A DNA stretch of 64,000 nt, from assembly GCF_022549495.1 (NCBI RefSeq), contig NZ_JAKZGD010000001.1, positions 310,001-374,000 of the forward strand, written 5' to 3'. The notes below the pieces were generated by a model, which saw only the letters and a program-made list of their open reading frames with translations, was not told where the DNA came from and made no database searches. The stretch comes from Acinetobacter sp. ANC 4805. GTDB lineage: Bacteria; Pseudomonadota; Gammaproteobacteria; Pseudomonadales; Moraxellaceae. The position numbers and the translations under genes are program-made. Numbering within the stretch: the stretch's first letter is position 1; each line of letters begins with the position of its first letter. Shown in pieces: positions 46,107 to 55,169 of the stretch.

Positions 46107-47423
46107 TTAGTCATATTCAGGCAATGATTGATTGTTTTGAATCAAGACATTTTGATTGTGTTGGTATTCAGCAATCTGTTGATAGCTCATATGTTGGAAC
46201 ATACCTGTTTTTAAACCTGAAATGGTAATCGCCATTTCTTTACGAAAATAGGGGGTTTGATACATCCAAGGAAAAGTAAGATCACGTATGCCACCCGCCC
46301 ACCAATGATCAGATTGATAAAGTGGAGTCAGTAAACGACTAAGGAATTGATAGAACTGAGTCGAGGGGCGCCGCTGTTGATGATAATGTTGCCATAACAT
46401 TGACCAGTCAATTTGCTGGTTTTTCTGAGCAGCGTGTAATGATTGGGAAAAAGCCCACGCATCTAAAAGTGCCATATTCGCACCTTGTCCGAGTTGTGGA
46501 CTCATGGCATGTGCAGCATCACCAATCACACCAATTCGACCTTGTCCGTATCGAGACATCACCACATCACGATATTGAGCAGACAACCATTGCGGTTGAT
46601 TGTGTTCATCCAATAAAAGTTGTTCTAGCCATTTAGCGACATCAGACCAACGATCTGACACTTGCTTTAACCAATCTTGTTTTGATTGTTCAGTTTTTAA
46701 GAATGATTGCAGTTGTGATGTTGGTAAACTCCAAAACACACTGGAAAGTCGTTGTTGCGGTGCGGAGGGTATTGCACCTGTAGGCAGAACACCCATCATG
46801 ATTTTAGAACGATCATAGAATTGATGCAGAATTTCAGGATTTAAATTTAAGCATTCAGGCACGATGCTCCAAGCTGCACCCCACGGATAAGCTTGATCAA
46901 CTTTGACCCATGCTTTAGGACGAAGTTGGCTGCGCGCGCCATTGGCAATCAGTACCGCATCGAAACAGTCATCAAAGTTGTGTTGTTGATCCGTACCAAA
47001 TAATCGAATTTCATTCGGCTGTTCTTCAATGCGTTCAATATGATGATTCATTCGCCAAGTGACATGACTTGAATATTCAGCGAGTTTTTGAGTGAGGATA
47101 TGGCACAACGTGGAACGATGGATGCCGAGACCATAAAGGTTGTTGCCTGCCTGATGATAGTGGCTATTCACCAATAGACGTTTATTTGCAAGTTGTCCTT
47201 CTAAACCTGTGACTTTTGCACCGAGTTTTAACGCCTGATCGAGCACACCGAGATGTTCAAAAACAGCCAAACCCGCAGGTTGTAGCAACAAGCCTGCGCC
47301 AACAGGCGATAGTTCTTCAACCTGTTCAAAAATCGTAACGTGATGACCTTCTCGTGCGAGCAAAATCGCAGTCGTCAGTCCCGCTGTACCTGCACCAATA
47401 ATGGCGAAATTTAATTTTTTCAT
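46107..47423 (-). CDS. FAD-dependent aromatic-ring monooxygenase family protein
   Basis: 438 aa of the p-hydroxybenzoate-hydroxylase fold. FAD-binding GAGTAGL near residue 10, acidic end at IFEQ (near 33), the DG-type motif in the middle, and the GDAAHAMSPQLGQGANMALLDA motif near 300. Closest in layout to salicylate/UbiH-like hydroxylases; the substrate is unknown. Follows the SMI1 gene after 11 bases and precedes the VOC gene. Confidence 0.85.
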   Translation of the reverse strand: MKKLNFAIIGAGTAGLTTAILLAREGHHVTIFEQVEELSPVGAGLLLQPAGLAVFEHLGVLDQALKLGAKVTGLEGQLANKRLLVNSHYHQAGNNLYGLGIHRSTLCHILTQKLAEYSSHVTWRMNHHIERIEEQPNEIRLFGTDQQHNFDDCFDAVLIANGARSQLRPKAWVKVDQAYPWGAAWSIVPECLNLNPEILHQFYDRSKIMMGVLPTGAIPSAPQQRLSSVFWSLPTSQLQSFLKTEQSKQDWLKQVSDRWSDVAKWLEQLLLDEHNQPQWLSAQYRDVVMSRYGQGRIGVIGDAAHAMSPQLGQGANMALLDAWAFSQSLHAAQKNQQIDWSMLWQHYHQQRRPSTQFYQFLSRLLTPLYQSDHWWAGGIRDLTFPWMYQTPYFRKEMAITISGLKTGMFQHMSYQQIAEYQHNQNVLIQNNQSLPEYD

Positions 47424-47434
47424 GGGTTTATGAT

Positions 47435-48496
47435 CTAGTCGTCATCCTTGTTGCTTTGAATCCATTCATAACGTGTATCATTACCTGTATTTAGTTGTTG
47501 AATGGTACTTTCAAGTAACTGTTCCAAAGAATCAAAAAAGACAATACGAGACCAAGCTTCATTTTGTAATTCAACGATTTGTCCAATTTTTCCTGTTTCA
47601 TTGGGATCAAGATCAATGACTAAATAATCTCCATTACGTCCTTCGGCAAATGGTATCCAAGAGGGATTGCTATAGCCAATCGCTTTGACTTTTACATCAT
47701 AATCTTCTAAGCAAGAGCTGTATTCTTCTGAGTCAAATTCCTCATGAAGATCTATAATATTTTCCCATATCTCATAGAGTCTTGAGAATGGAAGTAGATC
47801 GTAGCCCCAACCATTGACGTGGAACTGAAAAACAGAAGTGACAGCATCCCAATAAACATTATGTACTTTATAAAAATTGATGAGACTTGTAGGTAATTTG
47901 CCTTCAAATAAGCTTTGTTGCCCATCTATGTCGTGTTGTTGAATACCATCAGTTAGGTTGTAAAATCGATTATAGCTTGGTACATAGGATTGAATCGCAT
48001 AAAGCCAGTTTCCCCAAAGTGTTGAATAATATTCAAAGCCTGTATCAAGTTTTAAGGGGAGAGGGATTTCTGGTGCTTGGTAGGATTTAAAACAGATAAA
48101 AGAATAAGGATCTTTAAGATAAAGTGAAACAGAAATGTTTTGGGCAATTAAAGAATGCTTATCATCACCTACATATAATGCAACTCGTTGTTCAGGATGT
48201 GCTTTGTAATAATCAATCAAGGTGTGTTTATAAAAAGAAACTTGACCAGAAAATGCAGATTTGGGTTGATGGTCATATTTCTCAGGATTCAAAAGCAGGG
48301 TTATGTCTTCGATAAAATCATCATTTTTGCTATAAGCAACCACACCCTCATCATCCCACAGATAATTATGCTGATATGCTGTTTTAACTTTACGAAATGT
48401 TCCCAATGAAGAACAAAATGCTTGGATGGGAATTGGGAAATTCCAAATTTGACCATTGATTGAAAGACCTTGATCATTTAAGTCAATATTAAGCAT
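47435..48496 (-). CDS. Two-part protein with C-terminal SMI1/KNR4 domain
   Basis: 353 aa. The N-terminal half (about 1-140) has a compact beta-rich domain, possibly the DUF7738-type region of NTF2-like or surface proteins, which I cannot place with certainty. The C-terminal half (about 185-345) matches SMI1/KNR4: FYKVHNVYWD, SNPSWIPFAEGRNGDYLVIDLDP and GQIVELQNEAW. This superfamily contains many immunity proteins of polymorphic toxins. No toxin gene is visible next to it. AAGGA lies upstream of the ATG. Confidence 0.75.
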   Translation of the reverse strand: MLNIDLNDQGLSINGQIWNFPIPIQAFCSSLGTFRKVKTAYQHNYLWDDEGVVAYSKNDDFIEDITLLLNPEKYDHQPKSAFSGQVSFYKHTLIDYYKAHPEQRVALYVGDDKHSLIAQNISVSLYLKDPYSFICFKSYQAPEIPLPLKLDTGFEYYSTLWGNWLYAIQSYVPSYNRFYNLTDGIQQHDIDGQQSLFEGKLPTSLINFYKVHNVYWDAVTSVFQFHVNGWGYDLLPFSRLYEIWENIIDLHEEFDSEEYSSCLEDYDVKVKAIGYSNPSWIPFAEGRNGDYLVIDLDPNETGKIGQIVELQNEAWSRIVFFDSLEQLLESTIQQLNTGNDTRYEWIQSNKDDD

Positions 48497-48665
48497 ATTT
48501 AAATCCTTATTTTATAAAGATGATTTTGATTTATTTTTAATTGCAAAAAATACAGTAAAAAAACTAAATATTATGAAAATGTTTATAGAGTTTAGGCTAC
48601 ATGATAGGTAAATGAATTACTTAATGGGAATCATTGAATCAACACTTAATTCCCATGTTCAAGCA

Positions 48666-50285
48666 TTATTTTATAATTCGCCAAAGTGCGATCAACGCAC
48701 TCAATCCAATCAAGACTACTGAGACAAACCAAGGGCTGATGATGGCAATGGTCAGTAAAATCAACATGGTACTGCCAAACATCCAACTACGGCGTTGTTG
48801 CTGTTGCATTTGCAAACGCATTTGCTGAATTTCGCGGAGTTGTTTGTCTTGCCATGCGGATTGGTTTTTTAAACCATTTAAACTGTCGATCAGTAGGGTA
48901 GGTAAGTCTTGAGCGCCTAATAACAAGTCTGGGATTTGTTGCCCGAGTTCTTTGATATTTTTAACTGGGTTCATATTGGCTTTGACCCATTCGGTCAAAA
49001 TCGGTTTTGCCAGTTTCCAAATATCAAGTTGTGGGTAAAGATCTGTGCCTAAGCCTTCAACATGTACCAAGGTTTTGAGTAACAACATCAATTGCGGTGG
49101 AATTTCTAAATGGAAACGACGCGCAATATCCATGACTTGAATTAAAATTCCTGCGAAATCGAGTTGATCCATTGGTTTTGAAACCATCGGCCCAACTGTG
49201 CGACGCATTTCACGCGACAAGGCATCTTGGTCAGTCCCCGGCGGAATCCAACCTGCTTGATGTACAATCTGAATCAATTGCATAAAGTTGCTGTTCATCA
49301 CCGCAAGCAACATCCGTGCAATCGTCATTTGGTCATGCTTAGACAACTCACCCATGATGGCACAGTCCAACGCAATAAAGCGTGGGTTGCTTGGGTTAAT
49401 GGTTTCAACAAACACATTCCCCGGATGCATGTCGGCATGGAAAAAATTGTCACGAAACACTTGGGTAAAGAAGATGGTTAAACCTTTTTCAGCCAAATCC
49501 GCACGATCCATACCCAAACGATCAAAGGTTGCGATATCTGAAATAGGCACACCTGTGATGCGTTCGGCTACCATGACATCTTTACTGTCCATATAGACTT
49601 CGGGCACATACATCATGCTTGAGCCCGTAAAGTAATGACGCATACGGCGGGTATTATCCGCTTCTAGACTCAGATCAAGCTCATTCAAGATAATTTGACG
49701 ATAGTCTTGAATGATTTCAGATAAATGCAGCGCACGTGCTGCTTCTAAACGATTTTCAAGCCAGTCACCGAGCCATGCCAAGATTTCAAAGTCTTGCAGA
49801 ATTTGATTGCGAATATCAGGGCGAGTGACTTTAACCACCACTTCACGACCATCGTGTAAGGCAGCAGTATGAACTTGTGCAATTGATGCCGCAGCAAGGG
49901 GTTGCTCATCAAAGCGAGAGAATAATGTGGATACATCTGCTTTGAGCGATTCTTGGATACGTTGTTTTGCCAATTGGGTGTCATAGGGTTTGACATGGTC
50001 TTGTAACAACACCAATTGTGATAATACTTCTGGTGGAATCAAATCACGACGAGTAGAAAGTAATTGCCCCAGTTTAATCGCTAAGGGGCCCATATCCTCT
50101 AAAGCTTCTTTGAGCTTGAGCGGATTCTTTTTCTCACGGCTTGACCATGCCGCAGGATGGGTCTTGATAATGTTTAGGGCATGGCGTGCTTTAACTGGTA
50201 ATTCTTCCGCAGGGAACAAGGTGTCAAGGCGGTAGTGTGCAGCAATACGCCAGAGTTCGAGTAACCGTGTAACATGCGGAATCAT
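48666..50285 (-). CDS. ubiB: Ubiquinone biosynthesis ADCK-type kinase-like protein UbiB
   Basis: 539-aa atypical kinase/ATPase (ABC1/COQ8) needed for ubiquinone synthesis, inner-membrane bound by the C-terminal hydrophobic pair (about 500-535). The KxGQ motif (GPLAIKLGQLLSTR, near 67-80), Ala-rich loop (PLAAASIAQVH, near 128), HADMHPGN and the DFG-equivalent near residue 307 are present. The latter reads LDCAIMG, Ala where E. coli UbiB has LDCGIVG. Operon ubiE-ubiJ-ubiB, separated by 10 and 12 bases. Confidence 0.95.
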   Translation of the reverse strand: MIPHVTRLLELWRIAAHYRLDTLFPAEELPVKARHALNIIKTHPAAWSSREKKNPLKLKEALEDMGPLAIKLGQLLSTRRDLIPPEVLSQLVLLQDHVKPYDTQLAKQRIQESLKADVSTLFSRFDEQPLAAASIAQVHTAALHDGREVVVKVTRPDIRNQILQDFEILAWLGDWLENRLEAARALHLSEIIQDYRQIILNELDLSLEADNTRRMRHYFTGSSMMYVPEVYMDSKDVMVAERITGVPISDIATFDRLGMDRADLAEKGLTIFFTQVFRDNFFHADMHPGNVFVETINPSNPRFIALDCAIMGELSKHDQMTIARMLLAVMNSNFMQLIQIVHQAGWIPPGTDQDALSREMRRTVGPMVSKPMDQLDFAGILIQVMDIARRFHLEIPPQLMLLLKTLVHVEGLGTDLYPQLDIWKLAKPILTEWVKANMNPVKNIKELGQQIPDLLLGAQDLPTLLIDSLNGLKNQSAWQDKQLREIQQMRLQMQQQQRRSWMFGSTMLILLTIAIISPWFVSVVLIGLSALIALWRIIK

Positions 50286-50297
50286 ATAAAACCTTAC

Positions 50298-50978
50298 CTA
50301 GTCTTGTGAGGGTTGTTTTTGTGGATTGAGTGAAGCGTGTAACTGCTGAAATTTCGCTTCTAAACGATCTAATTCTTGATTGAGTTGACGTGTCTCACGA
50401 TTGAGATCGTCCATTTGCCAACGTGGAGCAAATAAACCACTATCTTCTTTTAAAGTATCTTCAACAAAGAATAAATGGCTTTGTAATGAGCGTTTGAGTT
50501 GAGTTGGTGCAAATTGAATCTTACCCAATTCATGTGCCAGTTGTGGGCCAATCCAAGGGGAAAGATGTGCAGCAAGATCAGGCTCAGCCTGTTGCATAAT
50601 TCTTTGAATATCTTGTAATAGATGATAATCGCCCTGTAAGGGAATATTACCAATCTTATCTAGATCACTCAGCAATAACTTAACCAACTCAACAACATTT
50701 TCAACCTGTAATGTTGCAGTTGCATCAGTCAACTTAGATTGAGAATCAAACGGACGTTGTTCAAAAATAGAAGGCGTTTGACTTTGTCCTGTTACGGTGG
50801 GTTCAAGGCGAACTTTATTTTCATCAAAGAAAACATCAACTGAGAGTTGTGGGCTATTGATCACAACACGCAATAATTGACCTTGCAATTGATTGAGCTG
50901 AATGCGTGTAATCGCATCCAAGTCAATCACATGATGAATGATACGTTCGACTGCACCGAGTGCTAAAATCGACCACAT
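50298..50978 (-). CDS. ubiJ: Ubiquinone biosynthesis accessory factor UbiJ (SCP2-like)
   Basis: 226 aa. N-terminal SCP2-like lipid-binding fold (residues about 10-120) and a C-terminal coiled coil ending LDRLEAKFQQLH. UbiJ and UbiK hold hydrophobic quinone intermediates in the Ubi metabolon. Position between ubiE and ubiB matches E. coli. Confidence 0.92.
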   Translation of the reverse strand: MWSILALGAVERIIHHVIDLDAITRIQLNQLQGQLLRVVINSPQLSVDVFFDENKVRLEPTVTGQSQTPSIFEQRPFDSQSKLTDATATLQVENVVELVKLLLSDLDKIGNIPLQGDYHLLQDIQRIMQQAEPDLAAHLSPWIGPQLAHELGKIQFAPTQLKRSLQSHLFFVEDTLKEDSGLFAPRWQMDDLNRETRQLNQELDRLEAKFQQLHASLNPQKQPSQD

Positions 50979-50988
50979 ATCTTAAACC

Positions 50989-51930
50989 TTAAAGTTTGAA
51001 TCCACGGTGAACTGCAACAATACCACCCGTGAGGTTGTGATAGTCACAGCTTTGGAAGCCAGCATGTTCCATCATGCTTTTTAACGTACGTTGGTCTGGA
51101 TGCATACGAATCGATTCAGCAAGATATTTATAGCTTTCAGAATCGTTTGCGACCAACTTACCCATGATCGGCAGTGCTGTAAATGAGTAAAAATCGTAGA
51201 GTTTTGAAAATGGTTCAAAGACTGGTTTTGAAAATTCGAGTACCAGTAAGCGACCACCTGGCTTGAGTACACGATACATGGCTTGTAATGCTGCATCTTT
51301 ATCGGTCACGTTACGTAAACCAAAACTGATGGTGAGTAAATCAAAACTGTTGTCTGCAAATGGTTCTAAGGTTTCAGCATTGGCAAGTACGAAATCAACA
51401 TTGGTACAGCCTGCATCAAGCAGACGATCACGACCTACATTTAACATAGATTCGTTAATATCTGACAGTACCACATGACCTTGTGGCCCGACTTCGCGAC
51501 TAAATACTTTAGCCAAGTCGCCTGTACCCCCAGCGATGTCAAGGACATGTTGTCCACGGCGAACGCCTGACATATTGATTGCAAATCGTTTCCAAAGGCG
51601 GTGAATACCAAATGACATTAGGTCATTCATAATGTCGTATTTACTTGCAACTGAATGGAAAACTTCGGCAACTTTTTGGGCTTTATCATCACTATTTACA
51701 GTTTGATAACCAAAGTGTGTGGTTTGACCGACATTGCCTGTGTTTGCCCCACGCGGTAAATTATATTTCGGCACTGAACCAGTAGGTGTCGATGCCAAGC
51801 CTTGTTGTAAAGATTGTTGCTGACCTTGAGGCGCTCCTTGAGGGAGTGGCGAGCTTAGGAAGGGACTGACTTTGTCTGAACTTGGGTTTTGCTCAACTTC
51901 TGGGGTGGGCTGTTGGTTTTCGTTAGACAT
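50989..51930 (-). CDS. ubiE: Ubiquinone/menaquinone methyltransferase UbiE with N-terminal extension
   Basis: 313 aa; E. coli UbiE is 251. The methyltransferase domain starts at about residue 70 ([19 protein letters not shown]). SAM motif I is [12 protein letters not shown] (near 128), with the C-methylase signatures [18 protein letters not shown] and [24 protein letters not shown]. The first 65 residues are Gln/Pro/Ser-rich and low-complexity, including PLPQGAPQG encoded by a short repeat. AGGAG lies 7 bases before the ATG, so the long start is genuine. Confidence 0.93.
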   Translation of the reverse strand: MSNENQQPTPEVEQNPSSDKVSPFLSSPLPQGAPQGQQQSLQQGLASTPTGSVPKYNLPRGANTGNVGQTTHFGYQTVNSDDKAQKVAEVFHSVASKYDIMNDLMSFGIHRLWKRFAINMSGVRRGQHVLDIAGGTGDLAKVFSREVGPQGHVVLSDINESMLNVGRDRLLDAGCTNVDFVLANAETLEPFADNSFDLLTISFGLRNVTDKDAALQAMYRVLKPGGRLLVLEFSKPVFEPFSKLYDFYSFTALPIMGKLVANDSESYKYLAESIRMHPDQRTLKSMMEHAGFQSCDYHNLTGGIVAVHRGFKL

Positions 51931-52085
51931 TGTTTTCTCCTAAACTTTCGCTCTAGCGGCACGAATCAGCATGCATCATGACAGATTTTGTATTTTTTTA
52001 CAGGGTTTAGCATATCATTGTTATGAATAATATACAGAAAGTCACTTGCTCAAAAGTATTTTAATTTTTGTTATGGGCTTAAAAA

Positions 52086-52109
52086 ATCCCCCTTTAATCA
52101 AAGAGGGAT
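52086..52109. repeat. Dispersed palindromic repeat, copy D
   Basis: ATCCCCCTTT-AATC-AAAGAGGGAT, one mismatch, in the 191-base gap between ubiE and the FFLEELY-like gene. Resembles the repeats at 45521-45642 and inside recC. Confidence 0.55.
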
Positions 52110-52121
52110 GGTCGATCAAAC

Positions 52122-52829
52122 TTAGCCACGAAAGGGGTTAGGATGACCTGCATGAACTTTCTCAATGATTTCACGTTCTTTCTCGGTAAACGTTTTGATA
52201 AAAGCTGCTGCAGATTTCATCGGTTTCATTGCTGCAAAACCTTCTTGAATGAATTCATACATTTGTTCAAATTGATATTTGCTGGCAATGCCTTTACACA
52301 TTTTAAATGCAGCGTACATCATGGTTGAACGCATGTATTTATCTAATGCGAGACCAAGTTCATCAAGGAGTTGTAATTGTTCATAACGTGCATCACCTTG
52401 ATCGAGTTTGACTAAGGTCTGGCGCATGATTTCATCAGTTAAAGGTGTTTCTAAAGGATAATCTTCGAGCAGTTGTTCTGCGACTTGTTCATCGAGTCGT
52501 GTTGCAAGTACGGCGAGACTGACCGATTTAGTTCCTGTTTTTATCGCATTTTCAGGTAGTAATTTTTCTGCTTTATGGGCGTACTTTAAGAGGCGTTCGA
52601 TTTGTTGTGCAATTGCATCAAAGTCTGGGCCACCATATAAACGATTGAGAAAATATTGTGCCATCAGTTGATTTTCAGGCAGGGCAAAAAATTCTTGGTG
52701 TGTTCCTGCAATTCGTGTTTTCATCCACGCTTGTACTTCATGCAGACGTTGCTTAAGTGCTGGATTTTGGTGGTAATTCAAAGTTTGGTATTGTAATAAA
52801 AGATGATCAAATGCTGCGAGTTTTGACAT
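52122..52829 (-). CDS. FFLEELY-motif-like protein of unknown function
   Basis: 235 aa from the ATG at 52829, the frame being open for 20 further codons without likely start features. Nearly all alpha-helical. The stretch NQLMAQYFLNRLYGGPDF near residue 75-92 matches the FFLEELY family motif; the rest is not otherwise recognisable. Monocistronic, divergent from pap. Confidence 0.6.
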   Translation of the reverse strand: MSKLAAFDHLLLQYQTLNYHQNPALKQRLHEVQAWMKTRIAGTHQEFFALPENQLMAQYFLNRLYGGPDFDAIAQQIERLLKYAHKAEKLLPENAIKTGTKSVSLAVLATRLDEQVAEQLLEDYPLETPLTDEIMRQTLVKLDQGDARYEQLQLLDELGLALDKYMRSTMMYAAFKMCKGIASKYQFEQMYEFIQEGFAAMKPMKSAAAFIKTFTEKEREIIEKVHAGHPNPFRG

Positions 52830-53033
52830 GTTCGAACTCAAAGAAAATAAAACCAGAAAATCATAGGCTGCATCATAACGAAGAACCATGACAGCTTAAA
52901 CCCTAAATGTCTAACAATCGGTCAGTATGTTTATACACTGATTCTACTCTACAGAAACTGTACAAGGGTTTTGCATGCAGTGAAATAGATTTAACTATAC
53001 TTATTCTTAATAATGAGCCATTTAGAGCCGAAT

Positions 53034-54452
53034 ATGAGTGTACAACAACCAAAATTTGAATTGCGTGATGAAGATGCGTTGTCTTTAGATTTGATTGAAG
53101 CTCAATATGCCTTAAAAGATAGTCAAGATAAGAAAAATGCAAAAAGTGTTCTGATTTTGGTGAGTGGGATTGAACTGGCAGGTAAAGGGGAAGCGGTTAA
53201 ACAATTACGAGAATGGTTAGACCCACGCTATTTAAGAGTTAAAGCCGATGCACCACGGTTATTAACGACCTATCAAACCTTTTGGCAGTCTTATACGCGC
53301 TTTATTCCTGCCGAAGGTCAGATCGTGGTGATGTTTGGGAACTGGTACAGTGATTTGCTTTCAACTGCCATGCATGTGTCAAAACCATTAGGTGAAACAT
53401 TGTTTGATGCTTATATCGAACAGATGCGTTCTTTTGAACATGATTTACAACATAATAATGTGCATGTGGTCAAAGTTTGGTTTGATTTATCGTGGAAGTC
53501 TTTACAAAAACGCTTAGACCAAATTGATGCTTCGGAACAGCATTGGCATAAATTGCATGGCTTAGATTGGCGCAATAAAAAACAGTACGATACGTTACAA
53601 GGTTTAAGCCAAAGATTTACCGATGATTGGTTTGTGATTGACGGTGAAGACGAAGCCTTACGTGATCAATGCTTTGCCCAGTATGTATTGCAAACCTTAC
53701 AAGAGTTGCCTGACCATCAAACTAAAGTCACTGAAAAATGGCAGCAAGCACAGATTCCAACTGCATTGTTAGAACCCCCAAAGCAAAGCCTAGACAAAGA
53801 TGACTATAAAGAGGAATTGAATAAATTAACCAAAAAAGTGGCGGATGCTCTACGTTACGACGAACGGAAAGTGATTGTTGCTTTTGAAGGGATGGATGCA
53901 GCAGGTAAAGGTGGGGCAATAAAAAGAATTGTCAAAAAATTAGATCCACGTGAGTATGAAATTCATAGTATTGCTGCGCCTGAGCGTTATGAATTACGTC
54001 GTCCTTATCTATGGCGTTTCTGGAATAAACTCAATGACGGCGGGAAAATTACCATTTTTGATCGTACATGGTACGGACGTGTTCTGGTTGAACGTATAGA
54101 GGGATTTGCCTCAGTTGTTGAATGGCAACGTGCTTATAACGAAATCAACCGTTTCGAGGAAAACTTGGTAGATAGCCAAACTGTGATTGTGAAAATTTGG
54201 CTTGCAATCAGTAAAGATGAACAAGAAATTCGATTTAAAGATCGTGAACAAACCCCGCATAAGCGTTTCAAGATTACTGAAGAAGATTGGCGTAATCGTG
54301 ATAAATGGGATGACTATTTAAATGCTGCGGCGGATATGTTTGAACGAACCCATACTGATTATGCGCCGTGGTATGTGATTTCTACTGATGATAAAAACAC
54401 AGCACGAATTGAAGTTCTAAAAGCGATTTTAAAGCAACTTAAGGCGGGTTAA
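53034..54452 (+). CDS. pap: Polyphosphate:AMP phosphotransferase (two PPK2 domains)
   Basis: 472-aa cytoplasmic enzyme that uses polyphosphate to phosphorylate AMP to ADP. Two fused PPK2 domains: the first has the Walker A variant SGIELAGKGEA (45-54) and the second EGMDAAGKGGA (near 283), where DRTWYGRVLVERIEGF and the DREQTPHKRFKITEEDWRNR lid also lie. In characterised PAP the C-terminal domain is catalytic. The A. johnsonii enzyme (475 aa) begins at a position matching ATG 53034; ATG 53013 is a longer alternative. Its convergent partner is a DUF697-like gene. Confidence 0.93.
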   Translation: MSVQQPKFELRDEDALSLDLIEAQYALKDSQDKKNAKSVLILVSGIELAGKGEAVKQLREWLDPRYLRVKADAPRLLTTYQTFWQSYTRFIPAEGQIVVMFGNWYSDLLSTAMHVSKPLGETLFDAYIEQMRSFEHDLQHNNVHVVKVWFDLSWKSLQKRLDQIDASEQHWHKLHGLDWRNKKQYDTLQGLSQRFTDDWFVIDGEDEALRDQCFAQYVLQTLQELPDHQTKVTEKWQQAQIPTALLEPPKQSLDKDDYKEELNKLTKKVADALRYDERKVIVAFEGMDAAGKGGAIKRIVKKLDPREYEIHSIAAPERYELRRPYLWRFWNKLNDGGKITIFDRTWYGRVLVERIEGFASVVEWQRAYNEINRFEENLVDSQTVIVKIWLAISKDEQEIRFKDREQTPHKRFKITEEDWRNRDKWDDYLNAAADMFERTHTDYAPWYVISTDDKNTARIEVLKAILKQLKAG

Positions 54453-54460
54453 CCCGCCTT
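54441..54460. terminator. Perfect palindrome overlapping the pap stop
   Basis: AAGGCGGGTTAACCCGCCTT, a 20-base perfect palindrome that contains the pap stop. No T run on either side, so it is a hairpin, perhaps mRNA-end or bidirectional terminator for pap and the convergent gene. Confidence 0.5.
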
Positions 54461-54480
54461 ATCATGACAAGAGTTGCTGA

Positions 54481-54987
54481 TTAAGCCACGATAGTGCTTC
54501 GGCTCTTTTGTTGAATACGCTTGGCAAGATTATAACAGTCTTGAATATGTGCTTCAGTGATCTTACGCATCATAAAATAACCGAGGCTTGCAGCAACAAG
54601 TTGTCCGCCTAAAGGAATAAACTTGGTCACTTGCTTGGTTGCGATTTTAGTAAAAAAACCATTAAAGGATTTTTTCATTGCAGTTCGAGCGACGACGAAA
54701 CCTGAAAATTCGAAACCACGTTTGCGTAGTTCATCCCAATGTACTTTTTTAGTTTCAGGGTCGTAAACACTGATATGTTCAGGTGCTAAACCAAAGCGAG
54801 CATTAATATAGGGAATAATTTGTGTCAGCATGCCCAAATCAACCACCACATCAAAAAATGGGATGGGTACAATCGCTGCACCTGCTGACCAATATGCGCG
54901 ATTTTTTGTGAGTGCTAAGCATTCTTCACGAATTTGTTCCAAGTTTAAGCTTGGGTCAATGGCATCAGGAATTTTTTCAATTTTCAT
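54481..54987 (-). CDS. DUF697-like membrane-associated protein
   Basis: 168 aa. Two hydrophobic helix pairs (AGAAIVPIPFFDVVVDLGMLTQIIPYI at about 36-62 and LGGQLVAASLGYFMM near 128-142) fit the DUF697 pattern of small membrane/GTPase-associated proteins. ATG 54987 has TAGG upstream; the frame extends 12 codons further. Function unknown. Confidence 0.6.
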   Translation of the reverse strand: MKIEKIPDAIDPSLNLEQIREECLALTKNRAYWSAGAAIVPIPFFDVVVDLGMLTQIIPYINARFGLAPEHISVYDPETKKVHWDELRKRGFEFSGFVVARTAMKKSFNGFFTKIATKQVTKFIPLGGQLVAASLGYFMMRKITEAHIQDCYNLAKRIQQKSRSTIVA

Positions 54988-55169
54988 AAAGTTATACCTA
55001 GAGTCTATCCCTTGATCGTACATTTAATCGTATGGAATGGTAGATTTCAAAACAATTTTTTATTTCCTTGTGTGTTTAACGTGACATAGTTATATGAAGT
55101 TGTATAGTGATAAATATGTACGTTTTCGTGCAATAAAATAATCGTTTTTTGATGAGGTTATAGTCATAC

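Noticed and set aside
48497-48665. Small gene between ubiB and the SMI1 gene
   Set aside because: AT-rich DNA with no plausible start, ribosome binding site or protein-like reading.
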